In this document: positions 35,186 through 43,815 of the stretch, piece after piece
Position numbering within the stretch: position 1 is the stretch's first letter
How the letters are laid out: each line of letters begins with the position of its first letter
Assembly (NCBI RefSeq): GCF_016107285.1
Contig: NZ_RCVQ01000004.1
Coordinates: 124,001-188,000, forward strand
Direction of reading: 5' to 3'
DNA: 64,000 nucleotides
From: Roseomonas sp. KE0001
GTDB taxonomy: Bacteria; Pseudomonadota; Alphaproteobacteria; Acetobacterales; Acetobacteraceae
The notes under the pieces: generated by a model
Seen by the model: only the letters and a program-made list of their open reading frames with translations
Databases searched by the model: none
Told to the model about the DNA's origin: nothing
Program-made: the position numbers and the translations under genes

Positions 35186-36967
35186 ATGGATCAGACCAAG
35201 AAGCCTTTCAAGCTGCGCAGCCAGCGCTGGTTCGATGACCCGGAGGATCCGGGCATGACGGCGCTCTACATCGAGCGCTTCCTGAATTTCGGCCTGACGC
35301 GCGGCGAGCTTCAGTCGGGCAAGCCGATCATCGGCATCGCCCAGACCGGCAGCGACATCGCCCCCTGCAACCGCCACCACCTCGCGCTGGCGGAGCGGGT
35401 GAAGGCCGGTATCCGCGACGCTGGCGGCATCCCGCTGGAATTCCCCATCCACCCGATCCAGGAAACCGGCAAGCGCCCGACGGCGGCGCTCGACCGCAAC
35501 CTGGCCTATCTGTCGCTGGTCGAGATCCTGCACGGCTATCCTCTGGATGGCGTCGTGCTGACCACGGGCTGCGACAAGACCACCCCCGCCTGCCTGATGG
35601 GCGCGGCGACGGTGAACATCCCCGCCATTGTCCTCTCCGGCGGGCCGATGCTGGACGGGCACTGGAAGGGGCGGCTCTCCGGTTCCGGCACCATCGTCTG
35701 GGAGGCGCGCAAGCTGCTCGCCGCCGGCGAGATCAACTATGACGGCTTCATGCAGATGGTGGCCTCCTCGGCCACCTCGGTCGGCCACTGCAACACCATG
35801 GGCACGGCGCTGTCCATGAACTCGCTGGCCGAGGCGCTCGGCATGTCGCTGCCGGGCTGCGCCTCCATCCCCGCCGCCTATCGCGAACGCGGGCAGATGG
35901 CGCATGCGACGGGGATGCGCATCGTCGACATGGTGCGCGAGAACCTGCGCCCCTCCGACATCATGACGCGCGAGGCCTTCGAGAACACCATCGTGCTGGC
36001 CAGCGCCATCGGTGCCTCCTCGAACTGCCCGCCGCACCTCGTCGCCATCGCGCGCCACATGGGCGTGGCGCTGACCACGGAAGACTGGCAGACCATCGGC
36101 GCCGAGGTCCCGCTGCTGGTGGATTGCCAGCCCGCCGGTCGCTTCCTGGGCGAGATGTTCTATCGCGGCGGCGGCGTGCAGTCGGTGATGAAGGAGCTGG
36201 CCGATGCCGGCAAGCTGCATACCGGCGTGAAGACCGTCACCGGGCAGACGCTGGCGGAGGACCTGAAGCGCGCTCCGCTGCCCGACCGCGAGGTCATCCG
36301 CCCCTATGCCGAGCCGCTGAAGGAGCAGGCCGGCTTCGTCGTGCTCTCGGGCAATCTCTTCGACAGCGCGGTGATGAAGGTCAGCGTCATCGACGCCGAG
36401 TTCCGCAAGCGCTTCCTCTCCAACCCGGAGGACGTGTTCGAGGGCAAGGTGATCGTCTTCGAGGGGCCGGAGGACTACCACGACCGCATCGAGGACCCCG
36501 ATCTCGGCGTGGACGAGCGCACCGTGCTGGTGATCCGCAACTGCGGCCCCGTGGGCTATCCGGGCAGCGCCGAGGTGGTGAACATGCAGCCCCCCGGCGC
36601 CATGATCAAGGCGGGGCTGCAGAGCCTGCCGACCATGGGCGACGGGCGGCAGAGCGGCACCTCCGCATCGCCCTCCATCCTCAACGTCTCGCCGGAAGCG
36701 GCCGTCGGCGGCGGCCTCGCGCTGCTGAAGTCGGGCGACCCGATCCGCATCGACCTGAAGACCCGCAAGGTGGACGTGCTCATCCCGGCCGAGGAGCTGG
36801 AGGCCCGCCGCGCCGCCTGGACGCCGCCGAAGCTGCAGCACAAGACGCCATGGGAGGAGATCTACCGTTCCATGGTCGGGCAGCTCGGCACCGGCGGCTG
36901 CCTGGAGCCGGCGACGCTCTATCTCAACATCCTGGAGACGCGCGGCGAGAGCCGGCACAATCATTGA
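35186..36967 (+). CDS. IlvD/Edd-family sugar-acid dehydratase
   Basis: The 593-residue protein belongs to the IlvD/Edd Fe-S dehydratases. Cysteines for cluster binding lie in DIAPCNRHH, TTGCDKTTPAC and SVGHCNTMGTA, and the CGPVGYPGSAEVVNM segment near residue 450 holds typical active-site residues. The wording of SATSVGHCNTMGTALSMNSLAEALGMSLPG and the absence of isoleucine-pathway partners point to a pentonate or hexonate dehydratase (xylonate, arabinonate or fuconate type), not IlvD itself. It leads an operon with an SDR and an FAH-family hydrolase, a set fitting oxidative sugar-acid breakdown without phosphorylation. The exact substrate is unresolved. Confidence 0.87.
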   Translation: MDQTKKPFKLRSQRWFDDPEDPGMTALYIERFLNFGLTRGELQSGKPIIGIAQTGSDIAPCNRHHLALAERVKAGIRDAGGIPLEFPIHPIQETGKRPTAALDRNLAYLSLVEILHGYPLDGVVLTTGCDKTTPACLMGAATVNIPAIVLSGGPMLDGHWKGRLSGSGTIVWEARKLLAAGEINYDGFMQMVASSATSVGHCNTMGTALSMNSLAEALGMSLPGCASIPAAYRERGQMAHATGMRIVDMVRENLRPSDIMTREAFENTIVLASAIGASSNCPPHLVAIARHMGVALTTEDWQTIGAEVPLLVDCQPAGRFLGEMFYRGGGVQSVMKELADAGKLHTGVKTVTGQTLAEDLKRAPLPDREVIRPYAEPLKEQAGFVVLSGNLFDSAVMKVSVIDAEFRKRFLSNPEDVFEGKVIVFEGPEDYHDRIEDPDLGVDERTVLVIRNCGPVGYPGSAEVVNMQPPGAMIKAGLQSLPTMGDGRQSGTSASPSILNVSPEAAVGGGLALLKSGDPIRIDLKTRKVDVLIPAEELEARRAAWTPPKLQHKTPWEEIYRSMVGQLGTGGCLEPATLYLNILETRGESRHNH

Positions 36968-37006
36968 AGCGCGGCAGGCGTTGAAACGCGGCGGGGAGGA
37001 GGAAGG

Positions 37007-37756
37007 ATGGCCGGAAGGCTGCAGGGCAGGCGCTGCTTCGTCACGGCGGCGGGGCAGGGGATCGGACGCTGCGCGGCGCTCGCCTATGCGCGCGAGGGCG
37101 CCGCGGTGGTCGCCACGGACCGCGACGCCGCCAAGCTCGAGGGGCTGGCGGCGCACGGCATCACCGCGCTCGCGCTCGACGTGCTCGACGATTCCGCCGT
37201 GGAGGCCACCATCCTGGCGAACGGCCCTTTCGACGTGGTGTTCAACTGCGCGGGCTTCGTGCACCAGAACGACGTGCTGAGCTGCACCGACGCCGAATGG
37301 GACTTCGCCTTCGCGCTCAACGTCCGGGCGCAGTGGAAGGTGATCCGGGCGGCGCTGCCCGGCATGCTGGAGAAGGGGGGCGGGGCCATCGTCAACATGG
37401 CCTCCGCCGCCGGCTCGGTGAAGGGCGTCGCCAATCGCTTCGTCTATGGCACGACCAAGGCGGCGGTGGTGGGGCTGACCAAGAGCGTCGCCGCCGATTA
37501 CGTCGCCAGAGGCATCCGCTGCAACTGCGTCTGCCCCGGCACGGTGGACACGCCCTCGCTCGGCGAGCGCATCGCCGCCAACGCCACGGCGGCGGGCGGG
37601 CTGGACGCGGCGCGCGCGGCCTTCGTCGCGCGCCAGGCGATGGGCCGGCTCTCGACGCCGGAGGAGATCGCCGAGCTGGTGCTCTATCTCTCGGCGCCCG
37701 AATCGGCTTTCGTCACCGCGCAGGCCATCGTCATCGACGGTGGCTGGACGAACTGA
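37007..37756 (+). CDS. SDR family NAD(P)-dependent oxidoreductase
   Basis: The 249-residue classical short-chain dehydrogenase has the cofactor motif TAAGQGIGR, an Asp after the second beta strand (VVATDRDAAK) that favours NAD+, the NCAGFVHQ segment, and the catalytic Ser-Tyr-Lys in NMASAAG and YGTTKAAVVG. The closing VIDGGWTN is typical of the group containing 2-keto-3-deoxy-L-fuconate and hydroxybutyrate dehydrogenases. Between a sugar-acid dehydratase and an FAH hydrolase, oxidation of a 2-keto-3-deoxy acid is the likely role, by inference. It lies 39 bases after the dehydratase. Confidence 0.88.
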   Translation: MAGRLQGRRCFVTAAGQGIGRCAALAYAREGAAVVATDRDAAKLEGLAAHGITALALDVLDDSAVEATILANGPFDVVFNCAGFVHQNDVLSCTDAEWDFAFALNVRAQWKVIRAALPGMLEKGGGAIVNMASAAGSVKGVANRFVYGTTKAAVVGLTKSVAADYVARGIRCNCVCPGTVDTPSLGERIAANATAAGGLDAARAAFVARQAMGRLSTPEEIAELVLYLSAPESAFVTAQAIVIDGGWTN

Positions 37757-37818
37757 ACTGGTCTTGTCTGATCGTGCGCCCCGCCGTTCGCGGGCGCAGT
37801 CAAGGGGAACGCTGCACC

Positions 37819-38661
37819 ATGAAGCTGTTGCGCTATGGCCCGCCCGGCCAGGAGAAGCCCGGCCTGCTCGACGATGCCGGGACGATCCGCGACCTCTCCG
37901 CCGAGATTCCCGACCTGGCGGGCGAGGCGCTTTCGGCCGCGGGCCTGGCCAGGCTGGCGTCGCTTGATGTCTCGGCCCTGCCGGCCGTGTCCGGATCGAC
38001 CCGCCTCGGGCCGCCGGTCGCGGGGATGAAGAACTTCGTCTGCATCGGCCTGAACTACGCCGACCACGCGGCGGAGACCGGCGCCGCCATTCCGAAGGAG
38101 CCGATCATCTTCCTGAAGTCGCTCGGCGCGCTCCAGGGGCCCGATGACGACGTCGTCATCCCGAAGGACAGCGTGAAGACCGACTGGGAGGTCGAGCTGG
38201 CCGTCATCATCGGGGAGAAGGCGAAGAACGTCTCCGAGGCGGAGGCGATGGATTTCGTCGCCGGCTACACCATCTGCAACGATGTCTCCGAGCGCGAATG
38301 GCAGACCGAGCGCGGCGGCACCTGGGACAAGGGCAAGGGCGCCGACACCTTCGGCCCGCTCGGCCCCTGGCTGGTGACCAAGGACGCGGTGCCGGACGCG
38401 CAGAACCTCGCCATGTTCTGCGAGATCGACGGGCACCGCTACCAGGACGGCTCGACGCGCACGATGATCTTCGGCGTGGCCAAGCTGGTCTCCTACGTGT
38501 CGCACTTCATCACGCTGCACCCGGGCGATGTCATTACCACCGGCACGCCGCCGGGCGTCGGCATGGGGCAGAAGCCGCCGGTCTTCCTGAAGGCGGGGCA
38601 GAGGATCCGCCTCGGCATCGAGGGGCTGGGCGAGCAGAACCAGAAGACGGTGGCGGGCTGA
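37819..38661 (+). CDS. Fumarylacetoacetate hydrolase family protein
   Basis: The 280-residue enzyme has a short N-terminal domain and the FAH catalytic domain, with IGLNYADHAAETG, the metal ligands Glu-x-Glu in DWEVELAVIIG and a following Asp in CNDVSEREWQTERGG, and the closing DVITTGTPPGVGMG. Related enzymes cleave 2,4-diketo-3-deoxy acids (as in L-fuconate breakdown) into pyruvate and a hydroxy acid, or act on ureidoglycolate. With the upstream dehydratase and SDR, the diketo-acid hydrolase role is the most economical reading. A hairpin separates it from the convergent pncA. Confidence 0.88.
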   Translation: MKLLRYGPPGQEKPGLLDDAGTIRDLSAEIPDLAGEALSAAGLARLASLDVSALPAVSGSTRLGPPVAGMKNFVCIGLNYADHAAETGAAIPKEPIIFLKSLGALQGPDDDVVIPKDSVKTDWEVELAVIIGEKAKNVSEAEAMDFVAGYTICNDVSEREWQTERGGTWDKGKGADTFGPLGPWLVTKDAVPDAQNLAMFCEIDGHRYQDGSTRTMIFGVAKLVSYVSHFITLHPGDVITTGTPPGVGMGQKPPVFLKAGQRIRLGIEGLGEQNQKTVAG

Positions 38662-38666
38662 CGGCG

Positions 38667-38687
38667 GGAGGGGGGCCTCCCCCCTCC
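38667..38687. terminator. Hairpin between FAH hydrolase gene and pncA
   Basis: GGAGGGGGG (38667-38675) and CCCCCCTCC (38679-38687) pair perfectly over 9 bases with loop CCT, exactly between two convergent stops. It is probably a bidirectional terminator, although no T-tract follows on either strand. Confidence 0.55.
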
Positions 38688-38688
38688 G

Positions 38689-39333
38689 CTAACCGGCGAG
38701 CGCGTCGCTTCGCAGGAAGCGCACACCCTTCGCGCGCAGCCGCCGCGTCCCTTCCGCCGTCGCCTCCGGCGTGATGCCGCGGCAGGCATCCTCGATCAGC
38801 ACCACCGCGTAGCCCAGCTCCGCCGCGTCCTCGGCGCTGAAGTCGGTGCAGTAGCCCCGCGCCAGCCCGGCGATGAAGAGGCGCGTGATGCCACGGGCCT
38901 GGAGATAGCCGTGCAGCCCCGTTGCCGTGCGTCGGTCGTTCTCGCGGAACGCCGAATAGCTGTCGATGGCGCGCCGGACGCCCTTGCGCAGGATCATCTG
39001 GATGCCGCGCGTCTCCAGCGCCGGATGCAGCGCGGCGCCGGGCGTGCCCTGGACGCAGTGATCGGGCCAGAGCACCTGCTCCCCGTAGGAGAGGGTGACG
39101 GTCTCGAAGGGGGCCTTTCCGGGGTGCTGGCTGGCGAAGGAGGCATGGTCGGCCGGGTGCCAGTCCTGGGTCGCGACGATATTGCCGAAGCGCGGCATCA
39201 GCCGGTTGATGACCGGCAGCACCGCGTCGCCCTCCGGCACGGGCAGCGCCCCGCCGGGCATGAAGTCCGGCTGCACGTCGACGACAAGCAGCAGGTCGGT
39301 GGGCGCGCTGGTGAAGGGGCTGGAGGTCGGCAT
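38689..39333 (-). CDS. pncA: Nicotinamidase/pyrazinamidase PncA
   Basis: The 214-residue isochorismatase-fold enzyme converts nicotinamide to nicotinate for NAD recycling. Motifs are the catalytic Asp in VVDVQPDFMPGGAL, the metal site in TQDWHPADHASFAS, the Lys in ILRKGV and the catalytic Cys in GLARGYCTDFSAEDA. The usual residues before that Cys (typically TDYC or similar) are RGYC here. The start at 39331-39333 (MPTSSPF) is favoured; a slightly longer frame exists. It lies on the same strand downstream of the two-component genes, with 34 bases between. Confidence 0.9.
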   Translation of the reverse strand: MPTSSPFTSAPTDLLLVVDVQPDFMPGGALPVPEGDAVLPVINRLMPRFGNIVATQDWHPADHASFASQHPGKAPFETVTLSYGEQVLWPDHCVQGTPGAALHPALETRGIQMILRKGVRRAIDSYSAFRENDRRTATGLHGYLQARGITRLFIAGLARGYCTDFSAEDAAELGYAVVLIEDACRGITPEATAEGTRRLRAKGVRFLRSDALAG

Positions 39334-39367
39334 GGCGGCGCAGCCTGCCACAAGGCCCGGCGGGCGG

Positions 39368-40291
39368 TCACCCCCCGTCGAGCACCCGCACCGCCAGCGC
39401 CGTGGCCGAGGCGCGGTTCTCGACGCCGAGCTTGGCGAAGATCCCCTCCAGGTGCTTGTTCACCGTGCGCGGGCTCATCACCAGGATCTCGGCGATGTCG
39501 CGGTTCGACTTGCCGCGGCCGAGCCAGAGCAGCACCTCGGCCTCCCGCGCGGTCAGGCCGAGCCGCTCGCGCAGCACCGATTCGGCGCGGCCCGGATCGG
39601 TCGCGGTGACGCGCAGCAGCAACTCGTCCGGGGCGATCTGTCCGACATGGTGGAACTCCAGCCGCCGCCCGTCGGCCAGCGCCACCGGGCCGAGGCGCGG
39701 CGCCTCGCCCTCGGCCAGCGGCGGCCAACCGGGGAGGCGGGGGCCCGCCGGGCCGGGGGCGATGTCCCCGGCGCCGGCCTCTTCCGGCGGCAGGGCGGCA
39801 CGCAGCAGGGCGGTGGCCTGCGGCGTGGCCCAGAGCACCAGCCCCTCGCGGTCCACCGCCAGCAGGAAGCGGCCGGCGACATCGAGCGCGGCATGCGCGC
39901 TGCGCGTCAGCCGGGCATTGGCCAGGTGCGCGCTGATCCGCGCGAGGACCTCGTCCGGCACCACGGGCTTGATCACGTAGTCGATGCCGCCGGCATCGAA
40001 GCCGCGCACCACGTCCTCGCTCTCGGTCAGTCCGGTCATGAAGATGACCGGCACGGAGATCAGGCTCGGCCGGCGCTTCAGGCGGCGGCAGGCCTCGAAA
40101 CCGTCCATGCCGGGCATCATCGCGTCCATCAGCACGATGTCGGGGGTGATGCGCTCGGTCACGGCCAGGGCGGCGGCGGCGGATTGCGCCACCAGCACCA
40201 TGTAGCCGGCACCCTCCAGCGTGTCGTTCAGCAGGCCGAGCGTGCCGGGCGCGTCATCCACGACCAGCACGATGTCGCGGCGCTCGATCAT
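39368..40291 (-). CDS. LuxR/NarL-type response regulator
   Basis: The 307-residue protein has an N-terminal receiver domain with the acidic pocket Asp12-Asp13, the acceptor Asp56 in IVLMDAMMPGM and the conserved Lys in DYVIKPVV. A middle region of about 100 residues is PAS-like, and a C-terminal NarL/LuxR helix-turn-helix follows (LTAREAEVLLWLGRGKSNRDIAEIL, SPRTVNKHLEGIFAKLGV). It overlaps the upstream kinase by ATGA and is therefore the probable phosphorylation partner. It is a good candidate to bind the 7-2-7 palindrome upstream of urtA. Confidence 0.92.
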   Translation of the reverse strand: MIERRDIVLVVDDAPGTLGLLNDTLEGAGYMVLVAQSAAAALAVTERITPDIVLMDAMMPGMDGFEACRRLKRRPSLISVPVIFMTGLTESEDVVRGFDAGGIDYVIKPVVPDEVLARISAHLANARLTRSAHAALDVAGRFLLAVDREGLVLWATPQATALLRAALPPEEAGAGDIAPGPAGPRLPGWPPLAEGEAPRLGPVALADGRRLEFHHVGQIAPDELLLRVTATDPGRAESVLRERLGLTAREAEVLLWLGRGKSNRDIAEILVMSPRTVNKHLEGIFAKLGVENRASATALAVRVLDGG

Positions 40292-43200
40292 GCCTCCTCC
40301 TCCGGCAGGGCCGCCAGGAAGGCGTCGAGCCGGTACTCCGAGATGTAGCCGCGCAGCTCGGCGATGGCCGGCGCCGCCTCGGGCGCCTCGGCCTCCAGCG
40401 CGTCCAGCCGTTCGCGCAGGCCACCGACATAGCCGATGGCGGCGAGCTGGCGCAGGCTGGCCGCCTGGGCCGGGGTGAGCCGCGCGCCGGCGGCGGCGGG
40501 GCGCGGCGGCGGCGTGTCGGCGAAGGTCCAGGTGATGCCGAGCAGCAGGCCGATCTTCTCCAGCAGGGCGGTGAGGGAGACCGGCTTGGGCAGCACGTCG
40601 TCATGGTGCCGGCCCTCGCCGCCGGGGCCCAGCTCCAGCGCATTGGCCGAGATCATGACGATCGGCGCGCGCCGCCCCTGCGCCTCGCGCAGCCGGCGGG
40701 CCAGCTCCCAGCCGGTCATGCCCGGCATGGCGATATCCAGCAGGAAGAGATCCGGCGCCTCCTCCTCCGCCAGGGCCAGCGCCTCGGCCCCGTCCGCGGC
40801 GAGGCGGAGCTGGAAGCCGAGCGGTTGCAGCAGGTCGGAGATCAGGGCGCGGTGCGCGGCATCGTCATCGGCCACCAGCACGCGGAGCGGCCGTGTCGCC
40901 GCATCGGCGCGGCCGGTGACGGGCCGTTCCACCTCGGAGGGCAGGGCGCTTTTGCCCGAGAGCAGCAGGCGCACGCGGAAGCGGCTGCCCTCGCCGAGCC
41001 GGCTGGTGACGGAGACCTCGCCGCCCATCACCTCGGTCAGCGTCTTGGTGATGGTGAGGCCGAGGCCGACACCGGGTGTCGAGGGCGCGTGTGAATTGCC
41101 GCCGCGCTGGAAGGGTTCGAAGATGCGCGACAGATCCCCGGGCGCGATGCCGATGCCGGTGTCGATCACCTCGAACTCGGCTACCTCGGAGCGGAAGCGC
41201 AGCCGGAAGGTGACGCCGCCCTGGCGGGTGAACTTGATGGCGTTGGAGAGCAGGTTGATCAGGATCTGCCGCAGCCGCCGCTCATCGGTGTGCACGATGT
41301 CCGGCAGGCGCGGCGGCGCGTCGAAGGTGAAGGCGATGCTCTTGGCCTCGGCCTGGAGGCGCAGCATCTGCACGATCTGGTCGAGGAACTCCGGCAGGCG
41401 CACGGCGTCGCGGTAGAGCTCGATACGCCCGGCCTCGATCTTGGAGATGTCGAGCAGCCCCTCGATCAGCGCCGCCAGGTGCTCGCCCGAGCGGCGGATG
41501 GTGCGCACCCCGTCGCGCCGCCGCTCGGGGATGGCGGCGTCGCGCTCCAGCAGCTGCGCATAGCCCAGGATGGCGTTGAGCGGCGAGCGCAGCTCGTGGG
41601 AGATGCCGATGACATAGCGGCTCTTGGCCAGGTTCGCCGCCTCGGCCGCCTCCTTCGCCTCCTGAAGCGCCGCGTCGGTGCGCTGGTGGGCGCGGATCTC
41701 GCTCATCAGCAGGCTGGTCTGCCGCCGCGTCTCCTCCTGCGCCACCTTGCGGCTCCCATGCGCCAGCACCAGCGTCCAGGCGACGATGCCGCCGATGACG
41801 ACGAGGACGAAGAAGGCCTTCCAGAAGGCGGCGTCGAGGTCGGCGCTGGGCCGCGACTGCAGCCGGATGCCGAGGAAGACCAGGCTGATGGTGGCAACGA
41901 AGAGCAGGAAGACCACCATGAAGGCGCCGACCGGCGTCGCCAGGCCGCGCAGGAGCGGCGCCGGAAGCAGGGCGCGCAGCGGCGTCATGATCTGCGAGGA
42001 AAGCCGCGCATGCGGCTTGCAGCCATCGCCGCAGCGGGCGTCGAGCGAGCAGCAGAGGGAGCAGATCGGCCCTGTGTAGACCGGGCAATAGGCCATGTCG
42101 CGGGGCTCGAAGTCATGCTCGCAGATGACGCAGGTCAGCATCGGGCGCGCCGCCCAGGCGGCGCGGGGCCGGCGCGCCAGGTAGAAGCGCCCGCCCGTGG
42201 CCCAGGCGATGGCGGGGGCGGCGGCGAAGGCCACGCCGAAGGCGATGAAGGTGGACATCGCCTGCGCCAGCGCGCCCAGGAAACCGTAATAGGCGAGGAA
42301 GGAGGCCAGGACCGAGAGCAGCATGGCGCCGACGCCGACGGGGTTCACGTCGTAGAGATGGGCGCGCTTGAACTCGATGCCGGGCGGGCTGAGGCCGAGC
42401 GGCTTGTTGATCGCGAGGTCCGCGACCAGCGCCCCCATCCAGGCGGCGGCGACGTTGGAATAGACGAAGAGCACCTGCTCGATGGTGTTGTAGACGCCAA
42501 GCTCCATCAGCAGCAGGGCGACGGCGATGTTGAACACCAGCCAGACCACGCGGCCGGGATGGCTGTGCGTCAGCCGCGAGAAGAAGTTGGACCACGCCAG
42601 CGAGCCGGCATAGGCGTTGGTGACGTTGATCTTGATCTGCGACAGCGCGACGAAGATGGCGGTCACCGCCAGCACCAGGGTCGGCGAGGCGATCAGCACG
42701 CCGAAGGCGAGGCGGTACATCTCGGCCGGCTGCACCGCCTGCGCGGCGGAGAGGCCCGAGCGCAGCGCGGCATAGGCCAGGAAGGAGCCGGCCAGCAGCT
42801 TCAGCACATCGAAGGCGATCCAGCCCGGGCCGCCGGCCAGCAGCGCGCCCCACCAGACCCAGCGCCGCTGCGTTGCGCGCGGGGGGAGGAAGCGGATGTA
42901 GTCCACCTGTTCGCCGGTCTGGGTGATCAGCGCGAAGAGCACCGAGGCGGCGGCGCCGAAGGCCAGCAGGTCGAAGCCGGCGCGGCCGTTCTCCCCGGCA
43001 TAGGCCGTCCAGCCCGCGAGCCAGTCGGGATGCGCCAGGATCAGCGCGATCAGCGGCAGGATGTTGAGCACCAGCCAGACCGGCTGGGTCCAGGTTTGCA
43101 CCCGGCTGATGAAGGTGATGCCGTGGGTGACGAGGGGCACCACGACGGCGGCGCAGAGCAGGTAGCCGAGCCAGAGCGGCACGCCGAAGAAGCTGTCCAG

Positions 43201-43620
43201 CATGTCCGCCAGGATCACCGCCTCGATGCCGAAGAAGATGAAGGTGAAGCTGGCGTAGATCAGCGAGGTGATGGTGGAGCCGATATAGCCGAAGCCGGCG
43301 CCGCGGGTCAGCAGGTCGATGTCCACCCCGGCGCGGGCGGCGTGCAGGCAGATCGGCAGGCTGGCCAGGAAGATCACCACCGAGACGAAGAGGATGGCGG
43401 AGACGCTGTTGACGAAGCCATGGGCGACCGTCAGCGCGCCGCCGATGGCCTCCAGGGCGAGGAAGGAGATCGAGCCCAGCGCCGTGTTGGCGACGCGGAA
43501 GGCGGACCATTTCCGGGCGCTCTCGGCGGTGAAGCGGAGGGCGTAATCCTCCATCGTCTCGTCGGCGACCCAGCGGTTGTAGTCGCGCCGGATGCGCATG
43601 ATGCGCTGGCGTGTCGCCAT
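40288..43620 (-). CDS. NCS1-type permease/hybrid histidine kinase fusion
   Basis: A continuous 1110-residue frame encodes several domains. Residues 1 to about 485 are a twelve-helix permease of the NCS1 (purine/cytosine/allantoin) type, with SFLALEAIGGALTVAHGF and RGAGFGYIGSTITSLIY. A Cys-rich segment (about 493-537) holds CVICEHDF, YCPVYTG, CSLCCS and CGDGC, likely a metal-binding knuckle. Two further helices (about 545-615) follow. A HisKA domain carries His in GISHELRSPLNAILG near 670, with a HATPase (NLLSNAIKF, GVGLGLTI). A receiver has Asp in LFLLDIAMPGM near 960, and a short helical domain ends the protein. Transport-coupled sensing is the natural reading. It sits with a LuxR regulator opposite urtA. 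Confidence 0.9.
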   Translation of the reverse strand: MATRQRIMRIRRDYNRWVADETMEDYALRFTAESARKWSAFRVANTALGSISFLALEAIGGALTVAHGFVNSVSAILFVSVVIFLASLPICLHAARAGVDIDLLTRGAGFGYIGSTITSLIYASFTFIFFGIEAVILADMLDSFFGVPLWLGYLLCAAVVVPLVTHGITFISRVQTWTQPVWLVLNILPLIALILAHPDWLAGWTAYAGENGRAGFDLLAFGAAASVLFALITQTGEQVDYIRFLPPRATQRRWVWWGALLAGGPGWIAFDVLKLLAGSFLAYAALRSGLSAAQAVQPAEMYRLAFGVLIASPTLVLAVTAIFVALSQIKINVTNAYAGSLAWSNFFSRLTHSHPGRVVWLVFNIAVALLLMELGVYNTIEQVLFVYSNVAAAWMGALVADLAINKPLGLSPPGIEFKRAHLYDVNPVGVGAMLLSVLASFLAYYGFLGALAQAMSTFIAFGVAFAAAPAIAWATGGRFYLARRPRAAWAARPMLTCVICEHDFEPRDMAYCPVYTGPICSLCCSLDARCGDGCKPHARLSSQIMTPLRALLPAPLLRGLATPVGAFMVVFLLFVATISLVFLGIRLQSRPSADLDAAFWKAFFVLVVIGGIVAWTLVLAHGSRKVAQEETRRQTSLLMSEIRAHQRTDAALQEAKEAAEAANLAKSRYVIGISHELRSPLNAILGYAQLLERDAAIPERRRDGVRTIRRSGEHLAALIEGLLDISKIEAGRIELYRDAVRLPEFLDQIVQMLRLQAEAKSIAFTFDAPPRLPDIVHTDERRLRQILINLLSNAIKFTRQGGVTFRLRFRSEVAEFEVIDTGIGIAPGDLSRIFEPFQRGGNSHAPSTPGVGLGLTITKTLTEVMGGEVSVTSRLGEGSRFRVRLLLSGKSALPSEVERPVTGRADAATRPLRVLVADDDAAHRALISDLLQPLGFQLRLAADGAEALALAEEEAPDLFLLDIAMPGMTGWELARRLREAQGRRAPIVMISANALELGPGGEGRHHDDVLPKPVSLTALLEKIGLLLGITWTFADTPPPRPAAAGARLTPAQAASLRQLAAIGYVGGLRERLDALEAEAPEAAPAIAELRGYISEYRLDAFLAALPEEEA

Positions 43621-43635
43621 GCGGGGGCCCGTCCT

Positions 43636-43666
43636 CGCGCCGCCGGGCGGGAGGGATGGCGGCGCG
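43636..43666 (-). other. Hairpin in the leader of the permease-kinase gene
   Basis: CGCGCCGCC (43636-43644) and GGCGGCGCG (43658-43666) form a perfect 9-bp stem with a 13-base loop, just upstream of the kinase ATG on the minus strand. It could shape translation of the kinase. Confidence 0.45.
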
Positions 43667-43712
43667 CCACAGACTGGGGCCGGGGCGCCGGACGGGTCAA
43701 GACGGCCGGGGC

Positions 43713-43728
43713 TACGTCATTTGACGTA
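43713..43728. promoter_or_regulatory. 7-2-7 palindrome, candidate NarL/FixJ operator
   Basis: TACGTCATTTGACGTA is a perfect inverted repeat of two 7-mers with a 2-base spacer. NarL-type regulators bind TAC...GTA heptamer pairs with this same 2-base spacing. TATAAC overlapping its right end (43727-43732) could be a -10 for the urtA direction. It lies between the kinase gene and urtA, about 88 bases before urtA. Confidence 0.65.
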
Positions 43729-43815
43729 TAACGCCGGTGGGAGGATCGCCGCGAGACTGCGCGCCGCGATGAGGCCGGGCCTCCACCGGCCGCCGCTTGC
43801 AGGAGACCCGATCCC

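Noticed and set aside
35186-36967. The dehydratase as biosynthetic IlvD
   Set aside because: The neighbours are catabolic (SDR and FAH hydrolase), and motif wording fits the sugar-acid branch of the family.
40288-43620. The permease-kinase fusion as a sequencing error joining two genes
   Set aside because: The frame is continuous without an internal stop, the linker has an ordered Cys motif, and the overlap with the regulator is a normal ATGA.
41290-43731. A long plus-strand frame opposite the permease-kinase gene
   Set aside because: It is the antisense reading of a gene with clear permease and kinase motifs, and its composition is that of a shadow frame.
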